Assembly (NCBI RefSeq): GCF_009764645.1
Contig: NZ_RWIM01000017.1
Span: 102,507-166,506 of the forward strand
DNA from: Pseudomonas sp. PB106
GTDB taxonomy: Bacteria > Pseudomonadota > Gammaproteobacteria > Pseudomonadales > Pseudomonadaceae
DNA: 64,000 nucleotides
Reading direction: 5' to 3'
In this document: piece after piece, positions 54,459 to 62,799 of the stretch
Numbering within the stretch: the stretch's first letter is position 1
Layout: every line of letters starts with the position of its first letter
Position numbers and translations under genes: made by a program
Notes under the pieces: model-generated
Seen by the model: the letters and a program-made list of their open reading frames with translations, nothing else
Databases searched by the model: none
Told to the model about the DNA's origin: nothing

Positions 54459-55739
54459 TTACAACACCAAATGCGGCAACCACAGGGAAATTGCCGGAAT
54501 GTAGGTGACCAGCATCAACACCAGGAACAGCACCGCGTAGAACGGCAGCAACGCTTTGACAGTGCTTTCAATACTCACTTTGCCCACCGCTGACCCGACA
54601 AACAGTACCGCGCCCACCGGCGGCGTTATCAATCCGATCCCCAGGTTCACCAGCATGATCATGCCGAACTGCACCGGGTCGACGCCGATGCCGAGAATCA
54701 CCGGCATCAGGATCGGCGTGAGGATCAGGATCAGTGGCGCCATGTCCATCACCGTGCCGAGCAACAGCAGCATGACGTTGATGCACATCAGGATCACATA
54801 GCGGTTGTCCGACAGGGTCAGGAACAGCGTGGTGATTTTCGCCGGAATCTGCATCAGCGTCATGATGTAACCGAAGCTCGCGGCGAAACCGATCAGGATC
54901 ATCACGATCGAAATCGTCCGCACCGTGCGGTGCATCAGTTTCGGCAGCTCACGCCACTTGTAGTCGCGGTAGATGAACATGGTCACGAAGAACGCCCAGA
55001 GCACGGCGATGGCTGCCGACTCGGTCGCGGTGAAGATACCGGAGAGAATCCCGCCGAGAATGATCACCATCGCCATCATGCCCCACAGCGCTTCGCCGAC
55101 GATTTTCAACGCCTGGCGCATCGGGATTACTTCACCCTTTGGGTAGTTGCGCTTTTTCGCGAAGATCAGGCACAGCACCATCAGGCAGGCGCTCATCATC
55201 AGGCCCGGGACGATGCCGGCCATGAACAGCGAGGCAATCGAAACCGTGCCACCGGCCGCCAGCGAATAGAGCACTGAGTTGTGGCTCGGCGGTGTCAGCA
55301 AGGCCTGCACCGAACCGCTGACGGTCACTGCCGTGGAGAAGTCGCGCGGATAACCTTTGCGCTCCATTTCCGGAATCAGCACCGAACCCACCGACGCAGT
55401 GTCGGCCACCGACGAACCGGAGATCGCGCCGAAGAAAGTCGATGCAACGATGTTGACCAGTGACAGGCCGCCGCGCACGAATCCAACCAGCACCCCGGCA
55501 CACGCTACCAACCGGCGCGACATGCCGCCCTCGGCCATGATCGCACCGGCCAGCACGAAGAACGGAATGGCCAGCAACGAGAATTTGTTCACCCCCGAAG
55601 CAACCTGGATCATCACCGCCTGGAACGGAATGTCGATCCACCATGCCCCGATCAGGGCAGCAGCACCCAGCGCGTAGGCGACCGGCATGCCGACCAGGAT
55701 CAATACGATAAAACTGCCCAGCAGAATCAGAGCGTCCAT
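54459..55739 (-). CDS. TRAP transporter large permease (DctM-type)
   Basis: A 426-aa, 12-13 helix permease of the TRAP family, the Na+-coupled transport subunit. It begins with the DctM-type LILLGSFIVLILVGMPVAYA and has a typical GSSVADTASVGSVLIPEM loop. The TAATG overlap with the small permease indicates a single operon. With the neighbouring uronate dehydrogenase it probably imports galacturonate/glucuronate. Confidence 0.92.
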   Translation of the reverse strand: MDALILLGSFIVLILVGMPVAYALGAAALIGAWWIDIPFQAVMIQVASGVNKFSLLAIPFFVLAGAIMAEGGMSRRLVACAGVLVGFVRGGLSLVNIVASTFFGAISGSSVADTASVGSVLIPEMERKGYPRDFSTAVTVSGSVQALLTPPSHNSVLYSLAAGGTVSIASLFMAGIVPGLMMSACLMVLCLIFAKKRNYPKGEVIPMRQALKIVGEALWGMMAMVIILGGILSGIFTATESAAIAVLWAFFVTMFIYRDYKWRELPKLMHRTVRTISIVMILIGFAASFGYIMTLMQIPAKITTLFLTLSDNRYVILMCINVMLLLLGTVMDMAPLILILTPILMPVILGIGVDPVQFGMIMLVNLGIGLITPPVGAVLFVGSAVGKVSIESTVKALLPFYAVLFLVLMLVTYIPAISLWLPHLVL

Positions 55740-56266
55740 TAAGCGGCACCTTCACTTTCTTCGACCAGGTCGAACTGCACGACTCGACGTTTGCTCTGGT
55801 CACCGAGCAAGAGTTTTTCGACAACGAAAATCAGCGTGAGCAAGCCGCCCACTGGAATCGGCAAATACGTCACGCCAACCCGCAGGTCGGGCAGGGCGGC
55901 CATGAACTGGTTCCAGGTGGACATGCACAGCTTGAAGCCCCAGATGGTCATGAAGAGGCAGATCAGGCCCATGAGCAGTTGGGAAAAAATCGACGCAGCG
56001 GATTTCAGTTGCGGCGGCATGCGGTCGGTGAGCATCGCCACGGCCATGTGCGCGCCAGCGCGATAACTGGCGGCAGCGCCGATAAAAGTGAACACCATCA
56101 TCAGCAGAATCGCTGTGGGTTCCGGCCAGCTCGAACCGGTGCCCAGCACATAGCGGGCAAACACGCCCCAAGGGATCATCAGGGAAATCGCCAGGACGGA
56201 AAGGCCGGCGACCCAGATGCACGTCATGTAAATCTTGTCGTTGATACGCAGCAGCAAATTCTTCAT
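55739..56266 (-). CDS. TRAP transporter small permease (DctQ-type)
   Basis: A 175-aa protein with four helices (about 18-38, 50-70, 90-110, 130-150), the small membrane subunit of the TRAP system. YVLGTGSSWPEPTAILLMMV is family-typical. Its stop overlaps the dctM-type start. It follows the binding-protein gene after a GC-rich hairpin. Confidence 0.9.
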   Translation of the reverse strand: MKNLLLRINDKIYMTCIWVAGLSVLAISLMIPWGVFARYVLGTGSSWPEPTAILLMMVFTFIGAAASYRAGAHMAVAMLTDRMPPQLKSAASIFSQLLMGLICLFMTIWGFKLCMSTWNQFMAALPDLRVGVTYLPIPVGGLLTLIFVVEKLLLGDQSKRRVVQFDLVEESEGAA

Positions 56267-56281
56267 CGGGTTCCACCGTAA

Positions 56282-56314
56282 CCGGGCGCGCCTCGAACAT
56301 CGGGCGCGCCGGGC
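56282..56314 (-). promoter_or_regulatory. GC-rich intercistronic hairpin
   Basis: GGCGCGCC stems separated by CGATGTTCGA (minus strand) lie between the TRAP binding-protein and permease genes, without a T run. It may slow decay or reduce read-through so that more binding protein than permease is made, as in other TRAP/ABC operons. Confidence 0.5.
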
Positions 56315-56341
56315 CTTTTCATGAGTATGGAGCGGGAGGCG

Positions 56342-57313
56342 TTACTGAACGGCTTCGATCTTTTTGATCAGATCGGCATACGGCGCGCCGTATTTCTCCC
56401 GAACCGCGGCGGTGGCGTCGTAGAAGGGTTTTTTGTCGACGGTGATGAACTCGACGCCGGCAGCCTTGAGTTTTTCTTCGCTGGCAGCGGACTTCTTGTC
56501 CCACAGCACGCGTTCTTCCGCCTGGGCAGCCTTGGCGGCTGTCTTGACCAGCGCCTGTTGATCCGGGGTGAGTTTTTCCCAAGTGATTTTCGACATCACG
56601 ATCGGCTCGGGCAGGATCAGGTGACCGGTCAGGCTGTAGAACTTGGCGTTCTGGAAGTGGTTGTGTTCAAGCAGGGTCGGCGGGTTGTTTTCCGCGCCAT
56701 CGATCACGCCGGTCTGCAGGGCGCTGAAGATTTCGCCAGTGTCCATGGCGATGCCGTTGCCGCCCATGGCGTTCATCATGTCGATGAACATCGGGTTGCC
56801 CTGGACACGGATTTTCATGCCCTTGAGGTCTTCGAGTTTACGTACCGGTTTCTTGGTGTAGATGTTGCGTGTGCCGCCGTCCATCCAGGCCAGGGCCACC
56901 AGGCCGAATTCGGAGTTGGTGATTTTGCCGAGGATCTCGTCGCCTACCGGGCCATCGATGACGTCACGCATGTGTTGCTGGTCGCGGAAGATGAACGGCA
57001 TGTTGAACACGTTCACGTCCGGCACCACAGGGCCGACGATACCCAGGCTGACGCGCGACAGCTGCACCGCGCCGACCTGCATCTGCTCGATGACTTCCTT
57101 TTCCGAACCGAGCACACCGCCCGGGAAGTACTTGAAGGTCAGCTCGCCGTTGGTTTCCTTGGTCAGGGTCTTGCCCATGCTTTCTTCGGCTACGACAGTC
57201 GGGTAACCGGCGGGGTGGATGTCAGCGAATTTGAGTTCCAGCGCCTGGGCGGCACCGGCGAAGGTGAACATCAGTGGAAGTGCAGCGGCGAGCAAGGTGC
57301 GTTTGAAGTCCAT
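56342..57313 (-). CDS. TRAP transporter substrate-binding protein (DctP-type)
   Basis: A 323-aa exported binding protein with a signal peptide (residues 1-24, GAAQALE). The DctP signature LKFADIHPAGYPTVVAEESM and the ligand-binding region RIQGNPMFIDMMNAMGG (Arg contacts the substrate carboxylate in the family) are present. With udh and the lactonase gene upstream, hexuronate is the best-supported ligand. Confidence 0.9.
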   Translation of the reverse strand: MDFKRTLLAAALPLMFTFAGAAQALELKFADIHPAGYPTVVAEESMGKTLTKETNGELTFKYFPGGVLGSEKEVIEQMQVGAVQLSRVSLGIVGPVVPDVNVFNMPFIFRDQQHMRDVIDGPVGDEILGKITNSEFGLVALAWMDGGTRNIYTKKPVRKLEDLKGMKIRVQGNPMFIDMMNAMGGNGIAMDTGEIFSALQTGVIDGAENNPPTLLEHNHFQNAKFYSLTGHLILPEPIVMSKITWEKLTPDQQALVKTAAKAAQAEERVLWDKKSAASEEKLKAAGVEFITVDKKPFYDATAAVREKYGAPYADLIKKIEAVQ

Positions 57314-57371
57314 GGGGGTGTCTCCAGTCTTGTTATTGTTGTGTTCAAGGCGCAGCGGTGCAGCAATCGGG

Positions 57372-58265
57372 TTACAGCAAAGAGTCGAACAGTGGCTCCG
57401 GCAGGCCTTTGACGCCGGTGTTCAGGGCGAACACGCCGCCGGCCAGGGATTGCGGATCGTGGTCATCGCCGGGACGGATCGAGGCGACGAACAAGGTGTC
57501 CATCCCGCTGCCACCGAAGGCGCACATGGTGGGTTTTTTCACCGGCACGGGCAGCGAGTAATCAAGGCGTCCGTCCGGCGTGAAGCGATGAACCAGGCCG
57601 GCGTCGTTGGCGCAGATCCAGTAGCAACCGTCGGCGTCTACTGCCGCGCCGTCGGGGCGGCCGCAGTAATCGTTCATGTCGACAAACACCCGACGGTTCG
57701 ACGGGGTGCCGGTGTCGGTGTCGTAATCGAACGCCCAGATCAATTGCACGTTGGGGTGCGAGTCGGACAAGTACAGGGTTTTGCCGTCGGGGCTGAAGCC
57801 GAGGCCGTTGGGCACGATGAAGCCGTCGAGCTGCGCTTCGACCACCCCGGACTGCCCGGCGCCGTAACGATAGAGCCGACCCTCGGGCGCGTTCAGGCCC
57901 ATGTTCAGCACCATGCTGCCCGCCCAGAATCGACCCTGACGGTCGCAGCGACCATCGTTGAGACGCATGTCATCACGGTTGTGCTCGACGCTGGCCAGTA
58001 GCTCACTGTCGAGGCTGCCGTCGCTGTGCGGGTGCAGATGAAAGAAGCCGCTTTCCATGCCGGCGATCCAGCCGCCACGGCTGTGGCGGGCAATGCAGGC
58101 GAGCATTTCCGGGGCTTTCCAGGCATGTACATGGCCGTTGTCGGCGCTCCAGCGTTGCAGTCCACCGTTGGGAATATCGACCCAGTACAGCGCATTTTCC
58201 TGCGGTACCCAGACCGGGCTTTCGCCCACGGCGTTGCGGGCGTCGACGATCAATTCGGCTTGCAT
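57372..58265 (-). CDS. SMP-30/gluconolactonase-type lactonase
   Basis: A 297-aa six-bladed beta-propeller of the SMP-30/gluconolactonase family with metal-ligand segments GESPVWVPQ (Glu), NDGRCDRQGRFWAGSM (Asn/Asp) and LYLSDSHPNVQ (Asp). In the galacturonate oxidative route it would open the galactaro- or glucaro-lactone made by Udh. Start ATG 58265. It sits between udh and the dctP-type gene. Confidence 0.9.
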   Translation of the reverse strand: MQAELIVDARNAVGESPVWVPQENALYWVDIPNGGLQRWSADNGHVHAWKAPEMLACIARHSRGGWIAGMESGFFHLHPHSDGSLDSELLASVEHNRDDMRLNDGRCDRQGRFWAGSMVLNMGLNAPEGRLYRYGAGQSGVVEAQLDGFIVPNGLGFSPDGKTLYLSDSHPNVQLIWAFDYDTDTGTPSNRRVFVDMNDYCGRPDGAAVDADGCYWICANDAGLVHRFTPDGRLDYSLPVPVKKPTMCAFGGSGMDTLFVASIRPGDDHDPQSLAGGVFALNTGVKGLPEPLFDSLL

Positions 58266-58295
58266 ACTCAATCCCTTGTGTCGTTGTCAGAGTGA

Positions 58296-59120
58296 TCAGT
58301 CGCCGAACGGACCGGCCGCGACAAACGCGCCGCCCTGATAGATGCGTGCCGGGTCATCGGCGGCCGGCATTGGTTGCGCTTCGACTTTTTCACGGAACAC
58401 TTCGGAGCTGTCCTTCGCTTCATAGCCGAGGTGGCTGGCGAAGCGGTTGTCCCACCACACGTCCTTGTTGTCGGACATGCCGTAGACAATGGTGTGGCCG
58501 ACGTTGGGCGTGTACAGCGAGTGTTCGAGCAATTGCGTGAGGTCGTCGAAGCTCAGCCAGGTGTGCATCATTCGACGGTTTTGCGGCTCGGGGAACGAGG
58601 AGCCGATGCGGATGCTGACGGTCTCGATGCCGTAGCGATCGAAGTAGAAACTGGCCATGTCTTCGCCGTAGGACTTGGACAATCCGTAGTAGCCGTCAGG
58701 GCGGCGGGCGGAGCTGGCGTCGAGGTGTTCGTCCTGTTTGTAGAAGCCGATGACGTGGTTGGAACTGGCGAAGATCACCCGCTTCACGCCATGCCGCCGC
58801 GCGGCTTCATAAATGTGGAAGACGCCGCAGATGTTGGCGCCGAGGATTTCTTCGAACGGGCGCTCAACGGAGACGCCGCCGAAATGCAGAATCGCATCGA
58901 CGCCTTCGACCAATTGGTGCACGGCGTGTTTGTCGGCGAGGTCGCAGACGACGATTTCTTCGCGATCATCGACCGCCGGGGCGAGGGCGGCGATGTCGGA
59001 CAGGCGCAAGACATTGGCGTAAGGGCGCAGGCGTTCGCGTAGAACTTTGCCCAGGCCACCGGCAGCGCCGGTCAGCAGCAGGCGATTGAATGGAGCACGG
59101 GGTGTGGAGGTAGACGTCAT
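58296..59120 (-). CDS. udh: NAD-dependent uronate dehydrogenase
   Basis: A 274-aa short-chain type dehydrogenase that oxidises D-galacturonate and D-glucuronate to aldarolactones. NAD motif LLTGAAGGLGKVLRERL, catalytic YGLSKSYGED (Tyr/Lys), and the C-terminal WWDNRFASHLGY and IYQGGAFVAAGPF are close in pattern to characterised Pseudomonas Udh. Start ATG 59120; the longer frame reads through REP and operator sequence. It is the first gene of the uronate operon (udh-lactonase-TRAP). Confidence 0.92.
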   Translation of the reverse strand: MTSTSTPRAPFNRLLLTGAAGGLGKVLRERLRPYANVLRLSDIAALAPAVDDREEIVVCDLADKHAVHQLVEGVDAILHFGGVSVERPFEEILGANICGVFHIYEAARRHGVKRVIFASSNHVIGFYKQDEHLDASSARRPDGYYGLSKSYGEDMASFYFDRYGIETVSIRIGSSFPEPQNRRMMHTWLSFDDLTQLLEHSLYTPNVGHTIVYGMSDNKDVWWDNRFASHLGYEAKDSSEVFREKVEAQPMPAADDPARIYQGGAFVAAGPFGD

Positions 59121-59524
59121 GGCAATCCCTGAACACATTGTTATTAGGTTTGTTGTAGGTTGTCGTATGACTGCGCTGAAGTATCGGTAGGGTTTCCAGA
59201 ACTTGTCAACGCGACTTTCGGTGTAGATGACGGAAGGCCCAATGCTCTTTTCGTTCGATACTCCAATCCTGTACTTGCAATGCGATCCCTTGTGGGAGCG
59301 AGCTTGCTCGCGAATGCGGTGTGTCAATCAACACTCATGTTGAATCTGCAGCCGCCATCGCTGGCAAGCCAGCTCCCACAGGGTGCTGCCGTGAGCACAG
59401 ATATCGAAAATAACTTTGGTAACTGTGGGAGCTGGCTTGCCAGCGATAGGGCCGGTGCAGGCGATTTTTGCATCGACTGACAGGACGCATTCGCGAGCAA
59501 GCTCGCTCCCACAGGGGAAATTGC
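59121..59524. other. udh promoter region with candidate operator and nested REP pairs
   Basis: 404 bases without a gene. Near the udh start, GTTGTCGTATGAC (59159-59171) resembles the operator candidates before the porin gene. Further right lie four REP arms arranged as one pair nested in another (59291-59516). Confidence 0.65.
59291..59516. repeat. Nested REP pairs (class B, two variants)
   Basis: Outer arms at 59291-59320 and 59487-59516 are the GAGCGAGCTTGCTCGCG variant; inner arms at 59354-59382 and 59424-59450 are the GAGCTGGCTTGCCAGCG variant. Each pair is inverted, one inside the other. Confidence 0.85.
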
Positions 59525-60820
59525 TTACAACAACGAAATCGGATAGCTGACAAAGATCCGGTTTTCGTCAAACTCGTTGGTGCTGAAATCCCGGCGAATC
59601 GTCGCGTTACGCCATTTCACGTTGAGGTTTTTCAACGGACCGCTCTGTACGGTGTAAGCCAGTTCCGACTCGCGGCCCCATTCCTTGCCATCGGTGATGG
59701 TCCCGGTGTGCACGTTATCGCCGCTGATGTAGCGGTTCATCAGGGTCAGGCCGGGAATGCCGAGGGCGACGAAGTTGTAGTCGTGACGCAGCTGCCAGGA
59801 GCGCTCCTTGGCGTTGTCATAACTGGCGTTGTAACTGTCGTTGGCCAAGGTGCCGCCGCTGGTGCCGTTGACCCGCATCCACGCGTCGTCGCCGCCCAGT
59901 TTTTGCAGGCCGACGTAGAAGGTGTTGCCACCGTATTTGGCGGACAGCATGGCGAACGCGGTCTTGTTGTCGAGGTCGCCGGCCTGGGCGCTGCCGTCTT
60001 CCTTGCCGGTGAAGAAACCGAGGTTGGCGCCCAGCGTCCAGTCGCCGAGCGGCTGGCTGTGGCTGAGGTTGAAATACTGCTGCTGATAGATGTCGCTGAG
60101 TTCGGCGTACCACACGCCGACCAGGGTGCGCTTGTCGTTGAAGGTGTATTCGCCGCCGCCGAAGTTGAAGCGATCCGAAGTGAACGCGCCGCGGCCGTTC
60201 ATCGACATGTCTTCCATGCTCGCATCGTTGCGCGGGCTGTTGCCGCGGAACTGGCCGCCGTAAACGGTCAGGCCATTGATTTCGGTGGAAGTGATCTGGC
60301 CGCCGCGAAAGGTTTGCGGCAGTGAGCGACCATCGTCGGAGCGCAGGATTGGCAGGACCGGCATCCACTCGCCGACCTTCAATTCTGTCTTCGACACCTT
60401 GGCTTTCAACGCCACGCCGAGACGGCCGAAGTTGTCCGCCGGACGCCCGTCATCGTGGATCGGCAACAGCTGCGTGCCGCCGGTGCCTTTGCCGCCATCA
60501 AGCTTTTGCGAATACATCCCCAGCACATCCAGACCGAAACCGACGGTGCCTTGGGTGAAGCCGGATTTGGCGTCGAGGATGAAGTTCTGCGTCCACTCTT
60601 CGGCCTTGCCCTGGGCGTTGGCCGGGTTGACGAAGTTGCGGTTGAAGTAGGCGTTGCGCAGGTTCAGCGTGGCTTTGCTGTCTTCGAGAAAGCCTTCGGC
60701 ATCGGCGCTCATCGGTAGCGCGAGGGCCAGGCTGCTGCAGCCGATCAGGCTCAGGGTGGAACGCGGGCAAATAACGGAAAAGCGGGAAGGGCGGACGGAA
60801 TTGCGGACGAGTGTGCTCAC
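59525..60820 (-). CDS. OprD-family outer-membrane porin
   Basis: A 431-aa, 18-strand OprD-type porin for small carboxylated or basic solutes. The GTG at 60820 has GGGAG 7 bases upstream and starts a signal peptide (residues 1-41, MSADA-EG). Family marks: GFLEDSKATLNLRNAYFNRN, a strongly alternating beta-barrel sequence, and the C-terminal ENRIFVSYPISLL ending in a hydrophobic residue. Next to uronate genes and with related operators, it is a plausible galacturonate/glucuronate porin; members (OccD/OccK) vary widely. Confidence 0.9.
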   Translation of the reverse strand: MSTLVRNSVRPSRFSVICPRSTLSLIGCSSLALALPMSADAEGFLEDSKATLNLRNAYFNRNFVNPANAQGKAEEWTQNFILDAKSGFTQGTVGFGLDVLGMYSQKLDGGKGTGGTQLLPIHDDGRPADNFGRLGVALKAKVSKTELKVGEWMPVLPILRSDDGRSLPQTFRGGQITSTEINGLTVYGGQFRGNSPRNDASMEDMSMNGRGAFTSDRFNFGGGEYTFNDKRTLVGVWYAELSDIYQQQYFNLSHSQPLGDWTLGANLGFFTGKEDGSAQAGDLDNKTAFAMLSAKYGGNTFYVGLQKLGGDDAWMRVNGTSGGTLANDSYNASYDNAKERSWQLRHDYNFVALGIPGLTLMNRYISGDNVHTGTITDGKEWGRESELAYTVQSGPLKNLNVKWRNATIRRDFSTNEFDENRIFVSYPISLL

Positions 60821-61143
60821 TGTGACGCTCCCTGTTGCGTTTATTGTTTTTATTTTTGTTATACGTCGTCGTACAACATGGTTGCGGATATTTCCTAGGT
60901 TTTCGGGGAATGTCAATAACAAGTTATACGATGACTTGGTGAACCTGAATTTCCAGCTCTCTGCCCAACCTTGTGGGAGCTGGCTTGCCAGCGATTGCGC
61001 AGTGTCATTCAACAAGGATGCTGGATGTGCCGGCCTCTTCGCTGGCAAGCCAGCTCCCACAGGGTTTGGTGGATAACAGGGGGAAAAGTGTTTTAGCAAT
61101 GAATTTGCGGCAAACTTAACCACCTTCCGCACAAGGCCTTTCA
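60821..61143. promoter_or_regulatory. Porin control region with two operator-like palindromes
   Basis: 323 bases before the porin and MFS genes. Two palindromes occur: TGTTATAC...GTACAACA (22 bp, 60857-60878) and CAAGTTATACGATGACTTG (60921-60939). Both suit a GntR-family (FadR-type, such as UxuR/ExuR-like) repressor and resemble the element near udh. A class B REP pair follows (60972-61063). No further gene seen. Confidence 0.6.
60972..61063. repeat. REP pair (class B)
   Basis: TGTGGGAGCTGGCTTGCCAG and complement with a 45-base centre, between porin and MFS promoters. Confidence 0.92.
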
Positions 61144-62799
61144 ATGGATCAATACGCCCCGCGCAACTGGCAACCCCACGAGAAGCCCAGTCTGCCCGGT
61201 TCTCCCTCGACGCCGTTGCACTCCAATCCCAAGCGCCTGGCCTATGCGCTGGTCGGTTTGCTGGTGGCGGTGACCGGTGGTTTGGGTAATTCGCTGGTGG
61301 TCGCCAACCTGACGTATCTGCAGGGCGCCCTCGGCGCAACCACCGCAGAAATGGCCTGGCTGCCGGCGGCGTATGTGATGACCAACGTGTCGATGAACCT
61401 GCTGTTGGTGAAGTTTCGCCAGCAGTTCGGTTTGCGCGCGTTTACCGAAGTGTTTCTGGTGCTGTATGCGCTGGTGACCTTCGGCCATTTGTTCGTCAAC
61501 GACCTGAATTCGGCGGTGGCGGTGCGTGCGGCGCACGGCATGGTTGGCGCGGCGCTGAGTTCGCTGGGCCTGTATTACATGGTTCAGGCGTTCCCGGCAA
61601 AGTGGCGAATGAAGGCGCTGGTCCTCGGTCTCGGCACCTCGCAATTGGCGCTGCCGCTGGCGCGTTTGTTCTCCGAAGACTTGCTGCAAATCGCCGAATG
61701 GCGTGGCTTGTACCTGTTCGAGTTAGGCATGGCGTTGCTGTCGCTCGGTTGCGTGTTGATGCTCAAATTGCCGCCGGGCGACCGCTTCAAAACCTTCGAA
61801 AAACTCGACTTCCTGACCTTCGCGATTCTCGCCACAGGCGTTGCGCTGTTGTGCGCAGTGTTATCACTGGGGCGGATCGACTGGTGGCTGGAGGCGGACT
61901 GGATCGGTGTTGCCCTGGCCTCGTCCATCGCGCTGATTCTCGCCGGCCTGGCCATCGAACATAACCGCAGCAACCCGATGCTGATGACCCGTTGGCTTGG
62001 CAGCGGAACGATGATCCGCCTGGCGCTGGCGGTGACTCTGATTCGTATGGTCACCTCGGAGCAGTCCACCGGGGCGGTGGGTTTCATGCAGAACCTGAAC
62101 ATGGGCTACGAGCAGTTGCACAGCCTGTACGTGGTCATGCTGATTGGCAGCGTCGCGGGGCTGTTGACCAGCGCGCTGACGATCGATCCCAAGCACCTGT
62201 TGATGCCGCTGATCATCTCCCTGGGTCTGATGGCCACCGGGTCGGTGATGGACAGTTTTTCCAACAACTTGACCCGCCCGCAGAACCTGTATTTCAGCCA
62301 GTTCCTGCTGGCGTTCGGCAGCACGTTTTTCCTCGGCCCGACCATGGTTCTCGGCACGCGCAATGTGCTGACCAATCCGCGCAATCTGGTGAGTTTTTCC
62401 GTGCTGTTCGGGATCTGCAATAACCTTGGCGGCCTGCTTGGCGCCGCGCTTCTGGGAACCTTCCAGATCGTCCGTGAGAAATTCCATTCCAGTCATATCG
62501 TCGAGCATCTGGTGCTGTCCGATCCGTTGGTTGCCGCCCGGGTGCAGAGCGGCGGCTCAGCGTTCGGCTCGGTGCTGGCCGACCCGAGCCTGCGCAACCT
62601 CGCGGGTATTCGCACCCTGGCCAATGCCGCTACCCGTGAGGCCAACGTGCTGGCCTATAACGACGTGTTCATGCTGATCGCCGTGATTGCGGTGCTGACC
62701 ATGATCTGGCTGTCCATTCGTGCGCTGTGGCTGATGAGCACCACCAAAGCCGTCGCCCCCGCGCCATCCACACCTTCGAGCGGTGCCATTTCTTCATGA
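61144..62799 (+). CDS. MFS transporter (14-helix, EmrB-like exporter)
   Basis: A 551-aa inner-membrane drug:H+ antiporter of the DHA2 type with about 14 helices, including the LGATTAEMAWLPAAYVMTN segment of motif D/B and a GAALSSLGLYYMVQAF helix. It is coupled to an HlyD-family periplasmic adaptor by an ATGA overlap, forming an EmrAB-like export pair; a TolC-type outer-membrane protein is not in the window. Substrate unknown. Confidence 0.88.
   Translation: MDQYAPRNWQPHEKPSLPGSPSTPLHSNPKRLAYALVGLLVAVTGGLGNSLVVANLTYLQGALGATTAEMAWLPAAYVMTNVSMNLLLVKFRQQFGLRAFTEVFLVLYALVTFGHLFVNDLNSAVAVRAAHGMVGAALSSLGLYYMVQAFPAKWRMKALVLGLGTSQLALPLARLFSEDLLQIAEWRGLYLFELGMALLSLGCVLMLKLPPGDRFKTFEKLDFLTFAILATGVALLCAVLSLGRIDWWLEADWIGVALASSIALILAGLAIEHNRSNPMLMTRWLGSGTMIRLALAVTLIRMVTSEQSTGAVGFMQNLNMGYEQLHSLYVVMLIGSVAGLLTSALTIDPKHLLMPLIISLGLMATGSVMDSFSNNLTRPQNLYFSQFLLAFGSTFFLGPTMVLGTRNVLTNPRNLVSFSVLFGICNNLGGLLGAALLGTFQIVREKFHSSHIVEHLVLSDPLVAARVQSGGSAFGSVLADPSLRNLAGIRTLANAATREANVLAYNDVFMLIAVIAVLTMIWLSIRALWLMSTTKAVAPAPSTPSSGAISS

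Noticed and set aside
59121..59327. Upstream extension of the udh frame
   Set aside because: The extra codons pass through REP arms and the operator-like element; family length fits ATG 59120.
60821..61339. Upstream extension of the porin frame
   Set aside because: It crosses the palindromes and a REP pair and enters the MFS gene; the signal peptide begins at GTG 60820.
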